NCBI RefSeq assembly: GCF_026151205.1
Contig: NC_087078.1
Coordinates: 3,288,675 to 3,352,674 of the forward strand
Direction: 5' to 3'
Source of the DNA: Bolinopsis microptera
Taxonomy: Eukaryota > Ctenophora > Tentaculata > Lobata > Bolinopsidae
Length of the DNA stretch: 64,000 nucleotides
Shown piece after piece: positions 24,455-35,327 of this stretch. The position numbers and the translations under genes are program-made. Every line of letters begins with the position of its first letter. Positions within the stretch are counted from its first letter, which is position 1. The notes beneath the pieces are model-generated. The model made no database searches and was not told where the DNA came from. It saw only the letters and a list, made by a program, of their open reading frames with translations.

Positions 24455-27094
24455 CAGGCACGTAGCCAGGGGGGGGGGCTAGGGGGGCGGCAGCCCCCCC
24501 CCCGGAAAAAATCGAACCCCAGAAAAAAGATTAGTCCCCATGGTCGCCTGGTAACTGGGCTGTGTTTATGACTGCAGTCAGTCAAAGATTTGAACTGTGG
24601 ATTAGTAAATATATGTCATTAAATCCAAGCAAACATTCTAGAAGACTTCTATAGACTATAATTATAGTCAATAGTGTCCCCTAGACCGTAGGAAATGTAA
24701 AAATCTTAAGACGATGAGGCCTGAGTAAGTCGTAAATTCTGATTGGAGAATGCAGATTGCTGTTGTGAAAGGACCAGTTAACTGAAAAATTTGTAGTCTC
24801 CAATTTGGCTAAGATTTAAATCAGCTGTGACAAACTGGTAAAGAATCGTATCGCCGAAAGAACCAACTCTCTAGCGTACGTGTAACGCGTGTTATTGCAA
24901 TAATAAGCTGTGGCCTCGTGACGTCATAAAGTCCCTCAGTGCGTGCTTGCATAGCGTAATTTACATTACAAATGTTTATCATCGTCAATAAAACACGTGT
25001 AACTCACTCAAATTTTAGAATTATGACTATTACCCTAGTTCTCCAAAATCCTTATAGTTTTGGCTATCATCCTAACTAAAGGAATAGCTGATTGGATGTA
25101 CAGTGCTCACGTCATGATTTTAAACAGTGATATAGGTTCTTGAACAGTGGCGGGTGAATGTACGGTTAGAAAGTTTCTGCTATTACAACTTATGTCATAT
25201 GTGATAATTTTGGATTGTTTTCATTGCTTAATTACACAAGCAGGGAGACTGTACCGATTATTTTTCCCCAGTCCATGAAACTCTAACGAATTTAGAAAGG
25301 ATACAGATAAGTAGGAGTTTGTTCAATTCCGAGAGCAATTATATTTATAGCATAGCGAAATTTCTAACTTTAATCTGCAAGTGTCTGCCAGTACAGGAGA
25401 CAAGAAGTCTGGCTACTTTACGGCCGTTCCTCTGGGACCATTAGTAGAAGTATCTTCTATCAGAACAGTGCCGTGGGAACAGAATTCCCGCCAAAATACC
25501 CGGTCTACCAAATAGTAAAATTACTGATTGGAGGTGTATATGGTGTGAGGTGTGTTTTGAATTAGACTTCCGGCTTACCTAGTTGTTATCCTAATTGCAT
25601 TATCATCGGTGCATAACATAAATAAACTACTGGTAAGTTTAAATACCAAGTGCAAACGTGTTCAGTCGATCGACCCACTGAACAACTATAGAATTTCCAA
25701 GACCCTATTATTCTCTGGCCATATATTACGGCACGATCGATTGTTAGATGGCTAAATGACCAACGTTAATCTATACAATTCTAAAACTAAGAGCTAGCAC
25801 TTTAATCTAAAAATACCTTTTTTATATTACTCCTGATTTTTACATTTCACGTAAAACATTGTCGCCAGAGGTTGATCATGGACACTAACAGCTTAATTTG
25901 AGATAAATGACTTATGAGTTTCTCTAAAGTTAACTCTAAAGTTGTGTAGTCCAGTCATTTATGGACATTTATGGAAATGAACCTGCAAATGTTCTAATAC
26001 TCACGAAACTTTGCACAGACCTTCCCGAAGTTATGATTAAACGATTTTCGTTTGGAGACATCTTTTTGACAGTGGAGAAAACCCAGGAGGGCCACGCCCA
26101 TATTGACCCAATAACGTAACCGACTCCTTGCTTCTGAAGGTCGTAGAGACTTCAAAATAGGCTTGAACGAAGCCGCATATGCATGTTTATATAGGAGTTA
26201 TTGAGCAACACATGGCCTAAAATCCTTACTTTTCGATAAATTCGCCAAAAACCATTTTGGGCGTGGTGCTAAGCCCATTTTCGATATGATCGTGATGGAG
26301 TCTTCAGACAGGATGCAAAAGAACCGCAATTAGCATATTAATATATGACTTACGAACAAACATATGCCTTAAAGTGCTTACTTTTTCAGTTATTGGCGAA
26401 AAACTGATTTTCGGTTCCAGAAATCCTGCAAAACTATGGGTATCTGGTTAATTGGGTTATGAAGGTCCTAAAGGTTTTTGAATGTGTGCAAATTGTGCAG
26501 AATGGCCATGTTTATATACAACTTATGAAGCAACATGTACCCTAAATTACTTACTTTTCGAGTTATTCGGGGGAAAAGATAGTATTATGTCCATTTTTTA
26601 CCTGTAAAATACAGTCTCACGAGCTACTCTGCGCGCAAGAGGGACTTTATGACGTCATCGCCAAAATAATACAAACGCTATTTACACGCGTTAGAGAGCA
26701 GTTAGAGATTTAGGAATTTCGACTCGTTGCTTAGTTTGCTATTTGTCACAATCTGTCAAAATATGAGGATAACTTTTTTTTCAGTTAACTGGTCCTTTAA
26801 GTTACCAAATTTACGTGAGTACTTGATTCTTTTCAATCCCAGTTTATTGCTGTCCTACAAATTTCTTTAATGCCAAATGTCGTCTAAAACACCCTGTTTC
26901 GCAAAAAATTTCCGGGGGGCTGCGCCCCCCTAGCCCCCGCCAAGGGGCGCCGCCCCTAGACCCCGCTGGGGGCTGCGCCCCCAGACCCCTGCCACAGCTT
27001 GCTCGCTTCGCTCGCTGCGCAGCTTGATTGGACGCGTCGGCTCGCTTCGCTCGCCGACAGCCCCCCTCAAAGAAAAATCCTGGCTACGTCCCTG
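24455..27094. mobile_element. hAT-like element, 2.64 kb, nested in the LINE, 8-bp target duplication
   Basis: Ends are CAGGCACGTAGCCAGG and CCTGGCTACGTCCCTG (one mismatch as inverted repeats). TATCGACC is duplicated at 24447-24454 and 27095-27102. The 8-bp duplication and CAG-type ends indicate hAT mobilisation (family knowledge). Near each end are GC-rich arrays (GGGGGGCTGCGCCCCCC; GCTCGCTTCGCTCGC). There is no transposase frame. A further element sits inside at 24768-26798, and the 630-bp relative at 34564 represents the form without it. Confidence 0.93.
24768..26798. mobile_element. 2.03-kb TIR element nested inside the hAT-like element
   Basis: The left end AAAGGACCAGTTAACTGAAA is the inverse complement of the right end ending GGTCCTTT at 26798 (about 22 bp). 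The related element at 34564-35193 reads straight through this point (inverse of GGTAACTTCACAACAGC), giving the empty site. The interior has no transposase. 25980-26600 contains about three diverged units of roughly 160-180 bp carrying CATGTTTATATAGGAGTTAT-like sequence and CTTACTTTT. Superfamily not determined. Confidence 0.85.
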
Positions 27095-27102
27095 TATCGA
27101 CC

Positions 27103-27674
27103 ATGAGCTGTCAGCTAGGATTCAGAAAGCTTCCGGAGCCTTCAATCAACTGAGTAATACATGGAAAAACCGCAACATCCAGTCTTATACAAAGATCAGG
27201 ATTTATAAGGCAGCGGTTTTGACAATATTGTTATATGGTAGTGAGGTTTGGAACACAACCAAAAAGCAGCTACATCGCTTTGAGGTGTTCCATCAGCGTT
27301 GCTTGAGGAGAATACTTAGGATAAGATGGCTCGATCGGGTTAGAAACACTGAAGTGCTGGAGCGTGCAAAGATAAATCCAGTAGAGACATTCATAGGAGC
27401 AAACCGCCTGCGGTGGTTTGGCCATGTCACCAGAATGCCAGACACTAGGCTTCCTAAGTACCTGCTTAACTGGACCCCTGCGCATGGGAGAAGATCTAGG
27501 GGCCGTCCAAGAAAGAACTGGAGGAAATGTTTGCTGGAAGATGCTGCAGCGTTTACAGGAAACACAGACATAGACCTAGAAGGAGCGAGCGAGATGGCTA
27601 GTGACCGAAAACTTTGGAGGGAGATGATACGTCACAAACGGGAGTTCATTGGTGCAGGCCACTCGAATGATTGA
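27103..27674 (+). pseudogene. LINE reverse transcriptase, 3' part
   Basis: C-terminal LINE region: SARIQKASGAFNQL, YKAAVLTILLYGSEVW and LRWFGHVTRMPD followed by a basic GRRSRGRPRKNW segment, the thumb/connection region usual in this group. It is the direct continuation of the frame cut by the insertion at 24455-27094. It ends with the TGA at 27672-27674, shortly before the 3' end of the element at 27700. Confidence 0.9.
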
Positions 27675-27710
27675 GGAGACCTAATCAAGTACAAGTAAGT
27701 ATTAACGAAT

Positions 27711-27841
27711 ACGTATATTAACCAACCTGGAGGGGGATATTTAAAACATATAAGTGATACGAAAGATTGTATTAGCAGGAGCTTTCAAAATACTTGTGTA
27801 AATCGTTTTCAACTGGGGATGATGTTGTGAAGGGTGATTAT
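27711..27841 (+). repeat. Continuation of the left inverted repeat after the LINE
   Basis: Starts with CGTATATTAACCA, the sequence that follows ATTAACGAATA in the intact right copy, then CTGGAGGGGGATATTTAAAACATATAAGTG. The latter part (27727-27815) matches 35240-35327 inverted. Confidence 0.75.
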
Positions 27842-28149
27842 CAGTGGTCGACCGGGATCGAAATTTAGTCCCGGCCGGGACCGGGCCGGGATGACCTTCA
27901 TCCCGGCCGGGACCGGGACCGGGATCGAAATGAAAACCCGGCCGGGACCGGGATTAACCTCATCCCGGCCGGGACCGGGACCGGGACCGGGATTTTTCCA
28001 ATATTTCTCAATCTCAGTTAAAAGAAACAGTGTTATATGTTAAATAAAATCTTCCAGAACAAACTGAGGTATGTCAAGTTAAAATTGACAGTAAGTAGTA
28101 GTAACTACTCTATCTCTCTCTAATCTCTATCTCTCTCTATCTTTCTCTT

Positions 28150-28196
<47 letters not shown>

Positions 28197-28742
28197 ATCT
28201 CTCTCTCTCTCTATCTCTTTCTTTATCTCTGAGATAGAGAGCGCGAAATCAATGTGGACATAGGTATTTCATCAGATGAAGAAGCTGATGAGGGCGAGGC
28301 CCCTGACTCTTGAGTATTTCTAAGTTTGTTCGGACTTCAGCTTTCTTCTAACATTTTGTAATTTGTTACTCATGAAGTGAACAGTTGAACATATAATTAA
28401 TTTTGAACATTAGTAAATTTTGTTTGACTTTGAAATTTGCCAACTACCATTGATCAAAATTCATAGAATTTTGATCATGTAACATAAACATTTCACATAA
28501 GACTTGAAAGTTGAATTTTCAATAAACTTTTGGCGACGAGAAAGTGAAATGATCTAACTATTAAGAAGCACTGTAGAGCACTGTTGTAGTAAAACTTTTC
28601 GGAAAATGTTCACAGGTTCGTGAAATTCGGGCTCAAATATACGCTCAAAAACCGACTTTATTTTGGAAAAATCCCGGCTAAAAACAAAATCCTGGCCGGG
28701 ACCGGGACCAGGACAAAATCGCCAAATCCCGGTTGAGCTCTG
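27842..28742. mobile_element. hAT-like element, 901 bp, 8-bp target duplication, with CCCGGCCGGGA minisatellite
   Basis: GTGATTAT is duplicated at 27834-27841 and 28743-28750. Ends CAGTGGTCGACCGGGAT and ATCCCGGTTGAGCTCTG form imperfect inverted repeats. The interior has an array of CCCGGCCGGGACCGGG units (27850-28000), a (CT)n/(CTAT) microsatellite (28107-28235) and a frame ending in DIGISSDEEADEGEAPDS then stop near 28314, which could be the C-terminal tail of a lost transposase (weak inference). Non-autonomous. Confidence 0.88.
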
Positions 28743-28854
28743 GTGATTATATATGATGTAGTGCAGTGTCAATGATGAGTGGTGTGTGATGTGAAAGGGT
28801 GGAGTGGTGAGGGTGGAAAAAGTGTTCAGATTACATTACAATAACATTAAAAAA

Positions 28855-30585
28855 CTAGGCTTGTGAGATAGATGAAAAGGAAATGTCAGATGACCTGGTC
28901 TTGAGGGATGAAGCGATCTTGGGAAGGATGGGGTCCCATAGTGAGCTACATTTAGGGGCACGATCAGTACGGTTCATGGAGGGTTGTCTTATCTGGATAG
29001 CAGCATGTTCTGTCAGGTCAAGTTGAGATCGTGTGGTGAGTGATTTAAGGACTTCTATGTTGTTCCAGGAGATGGAATGTCTAGTGGTTAGGGCATGATG
29101 GGCGGGGGCGGATTTGATCCTGTCTGTGGTTTCGTCGAAGGCATTGTTGAGTCTGTAGTATCTTTCGTGTTCTTTTATTCGTTGGATGAGGGGTCTGTAG
29201 GTCTGTCCAGTGTACTTGGAGGGACATTGTGAGCAGGATATCTCGTAGATGGTGTTGGGGGTGAGTTGAGTGGGGGGTGTGGTCTTCGTCTTGGTGAGAA
29301 GGTTGCGGAGAGTAGTGGCTGATGAGTGGGTCACTTTGATGTCGTGTTGTCCGAGTATCTTGGAGATGGGTTTGGAGAGTGAGGGATGGAAAGGAAGGGA
29401 AACGCTGATTGCGTGATCTCTGGTCTGTCAGTAGAATGAGGCTAAGGATTGATGCGGGGGAGGGTTGGTGAACTTGCAATGAACTTCGTCCTTGATGGTG
29501 GTGATGCGGAGGGGTGGGAAGCCGTTCTGAAGGCAAACGTGTCTGACAGTCTTTAGTTCGTCTTCGAGGTGTCGAGGTGAACAGATGTTGTAAGCTCTTC
29601 TGGTGAGGGATCGGATGACGGCGTTCTTGGAGGAGTTTGTGGTGCAGGATGAATACTTGGTGTAGAGGTTGGTGTGGGTGGGTTTTCTGTAGACTGAGGT
29701 GGACTTGTCAGGGTGGATGAGGACGTCGAGGAAAGGTATGGTTCCGTCAGATGAAGGGTGTTCTTGAGTGAATTTGAGGTCTTCGGTGAGCGAGTTGAGG
29801 AAAGTGAGGAAGGATTCTGCGTGCTGTTTGTCTCTGAAGGATCCGGGGCCATCGTCAACGAAGTGGGCGTAGGTATGAGGAGCGTCGGGACATGAGGAGA
29901 GGGCTAAGGATTCTATTTCTGCGAGACGTATTTCAGCTAGTTCTACGATGAGGGGGGAGCCCATGGTGCCACCTTCGTCTTAGGAGTAAAAGGAGCCGTT
30001 GAATTCTAGGTAGGAGTTGTCGAGGCAAAAGTTGATGAGGGATCCTATGGTGGTGGTGGTGAGGTTGGAGGGGAGGAGAGTGGGTTTTTGTTCGTAGGAT
30101 GTGATGACTGTTTTAAGGGCCAGGCGCATGTCACAGGAGGTGTAGAGGCGAATAGGTGCTTGAAGTCTGAGGAGTCTTTAAGGCGTAGGGAATTCTGAGC
30201 TAGGGGTTTGAGGACTGTGGCAAGGACTTTGTGGAGCGCTTGAAGGGGAGTGTTGTAAAAACTAACTACGGGACGGATGGGTGCGCCAGGTTTATGGATC
30301 TTAGGTTGTCCGTAGAGTTGAGGCCATCTAGGGTGAAGGTTCTGCATCTTGTTGAGTTGGTCTGTGGTGATCTTTTTTGTCATTGTGAAGTTTCTTGAGG
30401 ACTTTGTGCAGTTTGGAGGTGACGGATTGTGTGGGGTCTTTGTTCAAAAGGGTGTAGCTACCTGAGGTCAAGTGTTCATTAACTTTATTTATGTATAGTT
30501 CGTGGGTAAACACCACAGTGGCGTTGCCCTTATCGGCTGGGAGAAATTTTAATTCAGATTCCTTAGATTTTAATGATTTTATGTT
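28855..30585 (-). pseudogene. Penelope-like element: reverse transcriptase plus GIY-YIG endonuclease, decayed
   Basis: On the minus strand the order is: FLPADKGNATVV (conserved PLE N-terminal RT block, about 30550), PQLYGQPKIHKPGAPIRPVV (RT), GGTMGSP and the FVDD catalytic box, FLDVLIHPDKSTSVYRKPTHT, and finally the GIY-YIG region IYEISCSQCPSKYTGQTYRP...RIKEH near the C terminus. This RT-plus-GIY-YIG order is diagnostic of Penelope-like elements. Breaks: a TAA just before the GGTMGSP block (about 29980), a frameshift near 30130-30150, and apparent loss of the segment that normally carries RT motif A. Upstream reading closes at a stop near 30588. It lies between two inverted ~650-bp repeats, the right one in sense upstream position. 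Confidence 0.93.
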
Positions 30586-31086
30586 TTGCTACTGACTTCC
30601 AGCATTAGATGCAAACGAAGACCGGTATTCAATTATCAAAAATGTATCCACTTATATCCAAGGAAACATATACATCATAGATGAACGCCTAAATTATAAA
30701 AAACTTAACTTAAAGGTTTTTGTCAAACTGCTATATTATTAGATTGTTACAAACGAACAGGAATTTCTCTTGTATAAACGGCAAACCCACCTATTACTCT
30801 CATAGTTTCCATTCTGTAATGAAAGCGTGGTCCCTAGGGAGTTGGTATGATGCAGGATAGACGCTCCTTACACACACGGCACTGCATTGGCTCTGCACAG
30901 TCACGTTTGCAGTGATGTGCGCTAATAGGAGCGTCAACCAATTTGTAAGTAGCCCTAACACAGTCATATGATAATAATTAGTTCATCATAAAACCTCTAT
31001 GAATAAAACTGCGGACTAGAAATACCGCTTATACTGCTTATACTATAGAAGTCCCGATACAATCTTTGGTAGTCCTTTTTGATATT
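30586..31086. other. Spacer upstream of the Penelope-like coding region
   Basis: No frame. 30850-30945 has a diverged match (GGCTCTGCACAGTCACG...GCAGTGATGTGCGCTAAT) to the promoter-like module of the adjacent inverted repeat. Confidence 0.5.
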
Positions 31087-31741
31087 GGTTAATATACGTA
31101 TTCGTTAATGTTAGCAAATAATTGGGAAAAGGGTTTTCGTCCTCTGAACTCGAGATCTTTCCTTCACGAGCCCGATAATAGTTAAGCTGAGAACTATATT
31201 GGCGAGAGAGACTGGTGCCACTCGATAAGCCGGTTAAAGCGTATAATAGCATCTATGACATTCAAGTACATTTTAAAGCAATTTGCCCTTGAGTATGATA
31301 ATTATAACCAGTTTGATCTTGTTCAGCGTACTCGAAAACATAGGGTTACAAGGTTTTCGCTTCGATTTTCATCCATAAAAAATCCTTATATTTTCAATTC
31401 TCTGCCGGCCAGCTGTGTTTAATAGTAAATTAGATGACCCTTACACGCACCTAGCGTACACACCTTACACAAGTTACATAGCACCCTATTGGCTCTGCAC
31501 AGTCACGTGTGCAGTGACGTGGGCTAATCAGAGAGACGCACTCTAAACGTGATCTCTCCTGCGATAACCATAACAAATTTCCTTCATTACGTCCATTGGA
31601 CGCGCACAGTCACGTGCGGGCAGTCACGTGCAGCGTGACTGCCAATCAGATTTTGTTATTATTTTGAGTTGTCCGACTATTTTGAATCTATTTTGATTTG
31701 AACAGAGGTCCTTATTTTACTTCCTACTTGTGGGGCCAATT
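31087..31741 (-). repeat. Right copy of ~650-bp inverted repeat, uninterrupted
   Basis: Inverse copy of 22768-23410 plus 27711-27724. It shows the LINE target ATTAACGAATACG intact, which proves the LINE boundaries. Read on the minus strand, its CCAAT/CACGTGAC module lies upstream of the Penelope coding region. Confidence 0.85.
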
Positions 31742-32172
31742 TTTGCTTGGGAAGCTAAGCTGTACCATTAAAGACAATTTAAATTAATTTATTTCAGTTT
31801 AATTCAAACAAACCTTGAGAGATTTAAATTTGGCATTAAACTCAACATGAGTTTTTAATTTTTTAGCTTGTTTTTTTGAAGAGATTTTTCGATCATTTCC
31901 ATGTCTTGCGGATTATTCTGATATCGCTCGTAATTCTGGTTTCTATAAAATAACAGTAAGGAATGTACAAAAACAGCTTAAAAACTTTGTTGAAGTTACC
32001 TTTATGTTTTTGCGTGAGAGTTTCGTTCGGAGGAAGCCTACAAATTCCTAAGTAAACGTGTCCTTCTGTGAAAACCTGCGATGGTTTGGTCAGAGAGCTC
32101 AGATTGAGTGACCAATATTTCGAAGTACAGTATGTAGCAATTCGAGAACGGTGGAAGTTTCCAGTCCAAAGG

Positions 32173-34105
32173 CTATACCTTGACTTCGTTTGGAAATAGT
32201 TCAGTGATCTGAAAAACAATGAACATTTCCAATATGTATCATAAACTCACAGATTTGATTTTGTCGTTGATTTCCAGCAGACTCATATTACCAGTATTGA
32301 TGCCGTTTATCGTGATCACATAGTCTCCGATTGATAACCCTGATTTGTGTGCGTACGAGTCTGAAACAGGCGGGATAATTAATTAATTAATTAATTAATT
32401 TAGAACCAGCTGACTAGGGTCTATGTATGCAGTAACGCCACGTTAAAATTATGCACTAGATATTTAGAGACTAAGAGACTTTTCAGATCATTACATTGTA
32501 TGTTACACAAATATAAAAACTTTGTGTTTGACCGAGGCAGCAATCTTATGGAGTTAAACATACAATCGAGCTATTTCGGATACAGAATTGAAATTACCCG
32601 CTCAAGCTTACCTTTTTGTACGGCAGTAATGATGGGGTAGTTGGTGTCAGTTTCCTTGATGGTCACCCCAAACTCATTGCTCTTCTCTGACTTCTCTACC
32701 AGCAAAGTGAACTTGCCATCCTCCTCCGACCCTGGTCGTCCTGGCTTATCCTCGGACTCTGCTCGTGATCTGTTCCTCTTGCACTGAGATTGCTGGGTGA
32801 TCACATGTTATATCACTATGTAATGCTAACTGTGATGGATATGTTTATTAAATTATCATTTAGGTGCATATCATGGTCGTAAGAGCACAACTATCAGATA
32901 TATTTAAACTTATCAGCGACTAGGTCAGCTTTCTGTTCAATAAGATGTCCTTAGTATTATGTTGTGAAGATGTGTATTGTGTAGGGTAGGAAATCTTCAA
33001 AAAGCGATGTGAATGAAATTTTTAGAATATTTTGCTGCCCTCGTCTCATAACTTGCACGTAAACTGAATAACTTGCACCGTGCAAGTTGCACGTAAAGTC
33101 GGAAATTGGAGTTTAGGTCGAGGAAAATATTACGTTATTCCTAGTCCAATAATGCAGCTCAGCACAGTGAAGCAATGAATAAACTTGCAGCTGATCAGCG
33201 ATAGATCCTTTTTGAAATGCGCTGAATTAACCGTTGAAAAACAGTCAAATGCACTTTGTCTCGATAAAAACTGTTTCCCTCAGGAATGGTTTGGTGTACA
33301 CTGTACAGTAACTAGAGTAACTTAGTAACTATTGTAGATAATACCTCGCTTAGCACATGGAGTCAACTGCATTGATCAGTTAGCGCTAGGAAACTGCACA
33401 CATTAGAAAGCGCTAGGAAACTGCACACATTAGAAAGCGCTAGGAAAGTGCGCACAACAGAAAGCGCTTGTCCGAGGGGCATAGAGATACCTGGATGCAA
33501 ATAGAGCAATATCTCCGGTTTGGCCGTTCTATCAAACTCAACATGGTCGTGCTTACTGCTTACATAGCCTACGAATTGTTTGATAAGGACTTGATTACTA
33601 TTTTTGGTTTGCCACATCTGCTTCTCTTTTCGGGACGATACTTTAGTTAACAGGTGACAAAATGAAAGATTTAATCAGGTTAAGATAAGAAATAAATTAA
33701 ACTCAAATCATTTCAAAGAGTTTTAGTACAACACAGATAAGGAAGTATGTACAATCTAAAATATTGCTGAGTGGCTGGTAAGACTTATACAAAATTGTTA
33801 AAAATAATTCCAGATTGGTCCCAGTCAAATTGCCGGATTTTACTGGTACCGGGATTCCAAAAATAGGATGATCAGTGATCTGGGATACTCAACTAGGCTC
33901 TCCTACTTGAGTACATGAAGAATCTTACAACATAGTTATTAGTAAATTTAGAACTAATCGACATTTTATATTGTGAATAGAATAACATCCTTATGATAAT
34001 ACAAAGACAAAAGCTAAAACCGTCAAAAAAATGAATAATGAAACGCAAGAAATGGTTTAAATGAAAACTTACGATTCCAACGTTTTTCAGAAAGTATTCA
34101 TCCAT
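32173..34105 (-). CDS. Small single-PDZ-domain protein, four exons, 119 residues
   Basis: Exons on the minus strand: 34105-34073 (MDEYFLKNVGI, donor GTAAGT), 32792-32612 (acceptor CACCCAG, donor GTAAGC), 32360-32251 (acceptor TGTTTCAG, donor GTGAGT), 32208-32173 (acceptor TTTTTCAG, stop TAG). Phases 0, 1 and 0 agree, which is strong support. After a basic, Ser/Glu-rich lead (KRNRSRAESEDKPGRPGSEE) comes a PDZ domain: FTLLVEKSEK, carboxylate-binding loop NEFGVTIKE, a loop ending IITAVQK, then AHKSGLSIGDYVITINGINT and LLEINDKIKS. PDZ domains bind C-terminal peptides of partner proteins, often at membranes. With only one PDZ and little else, it could act as a competitor or adaptor (inference). 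The first exon is the least certain. GTATAG at the stop codon might be an alternative donor leading to further exons. Confidence 0.82.
33378..33472. repeat. 28-bp tandem repeat in the PDZ gene's first intron
   Basis: Three copies of AAAGCGCTAGGAAACTGCAC-type units. The short frame it creates on the minus strand is not a gene. Confidence 0.8.
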
Positions 34106-34154
34106 GATCTGTCATCATTCTTCAACACAATCAGTTCAATAGGATAATTGGCAC

Positions 34155-34200
34155 ACAATTAACAATTAACAATTAACAATTAACAATTAACAATTAACAA
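34155..34200. repeat. (ACAATTA)n microsatellite
   Basis: Six or so perfect heptamers just upstream of the PDZ gene's first exon. Confidence 0.95.
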
Positions 34201-34563
34201 CAGGGATATACATACAGGTGATAACGAAGGTACATAATATAATGATAGCTAAATTCGGCATTATGTTGTACTGACCGTATATTTTCTAAAAATAGACATA
34301 ATGCCGAGTTGTTGTTTACTATGAATAGTCGGTAATAATGGGTTGAATAAACCGTGATATAAAATAAACAAACTAAAAGATAAGCACTAAAACTTCTTCG
34401 AGACAATCACTAATCAGTGTACAAAATAAATCACCCTAAAATAGATCAGAAATAATATGATATTGTACTACTGCAGTTTTTATAAAAGACTAACGAGCTC
34501 TTTATCTGTATCTAAGGTTCAGCAAACTGATAACGTGATAAGATAATTAGTATTAATCTATAC

Positions 34564-35193
34564 CAGGGACGTAGCCAGGATTTTTCTTTGAGGGGGGCTG
34601 TCGGCGAGCGAAGCGAGCCGACGCGTCCAATCATGCTGCGCAGCGAGCGAAGCGAGCAAGCTGTGGCAGGGGTCTGGGGGTGCAGCCCCCAGCGGGGTCC
34701 AGGGGCGGAGCCCCTTGGCGGGGGCTAGGGGGGCGCAGCCCCCCGGAAATTTTTTGCGAAACAGGGTGTTTTAGACGACATTTGGCATTAAAGAAATTTG
34801 TAGGACAGCAATAAACTGGGATTGAAAAGAATCAAGTACTTACGTAAATTTGGTAACTTCACAACAGCAATCTGCATTCTCCAATCAGAATTTACGACTT
34901 ACTCAGGCCTCATCGTCTTAAGATTTTTACATTTCCTACGGTCTAGGGGACACTATTGACTATAATTATAGAAGTCTTCTAGAATGTTTGCTTGGATTTA
35001 ATGACATATATTTACTAATCCACAGTTCAAATCTTTGACTGACTGCAGTCATAAACACAGCCCAGTTACCAGGCGACCATGGGGACTAGGGGGCTTATCT
35101 TTTTTCTGGGGTTCGATTTTTTCCGGGGGGGGGGGGGGGGGGGGGGGGCTGCCGCCCCCCCTAGCCCCCCCCCCCCCCCTGGCTACGTGCCTG
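34564..35193. mobile_element. hAT-like element, 630 bp, 8-bp target duplication
   Basis: ATCTATAC is duplicated at 34556-34563 and 35194-35201. Ends CAGGGACGTAGCCAGG and CCTGGCTACGTGCCTG. It is the inverse of the ends of 24455-27094 joined without the 2.03-kb inner element, so it is the simpler form of the same family. A G/C homopolymer zone (35127-35179) near the right end may be mis-sized in the assembly. Confidence 0.93.
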
Positions 35194-35239
35194 ATCTATA
35201 CTCTGTAAGTAGTGCGAAGAATGTGACAGTAAGTGGTCG

Positions 35240-35327
35240 AGCTGAAGACGATTTACACATGTATTTTGAAAGTTCCTGCTAAAACAAACTTTTCGTATCA
35301 CTTATATGTTTTAAATAATCCCCCTCC
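35240..35327 (-). repeat. Fragment of the repeat seen at 27727-27815
   Basis: GATTTACACATGTATTTTGA...CGTATCACTTATATGTTTTA...CCCCCTCC is the inverse of 27727-27815 with small differences, showing that this repeat is dispersed. Confidence 0.75.

Larger units (their letters stand above)
23411..27700 (+). mobile_element. 5'-truncated LINE (non-LTR retrotransposon) with 11-bp target duplication
   Basis: ATTAACGAATA flanks the unit at 23400-23410 and 27701-27711. The LINE itself is about 1.64 kb once the hAT-like insertion at 24455-27094 is discounted. It has a short repeated 3' end (CAAGTACAAGTAAGT) instead of poly-A, which is seen in several non-LTR clades. The insertion lies inside the left inverted repeat. 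Clade (RTE-, CR1- or I-like) is not certain. Confidence 0.85.

Noticed and set aside
22768-31741. Hammerhead ribozyme in the Penelope-associated repeats
   Set aside because: Looked for a CTGANGA...GAAA core, as found in some Penelope repeats, and saw none.
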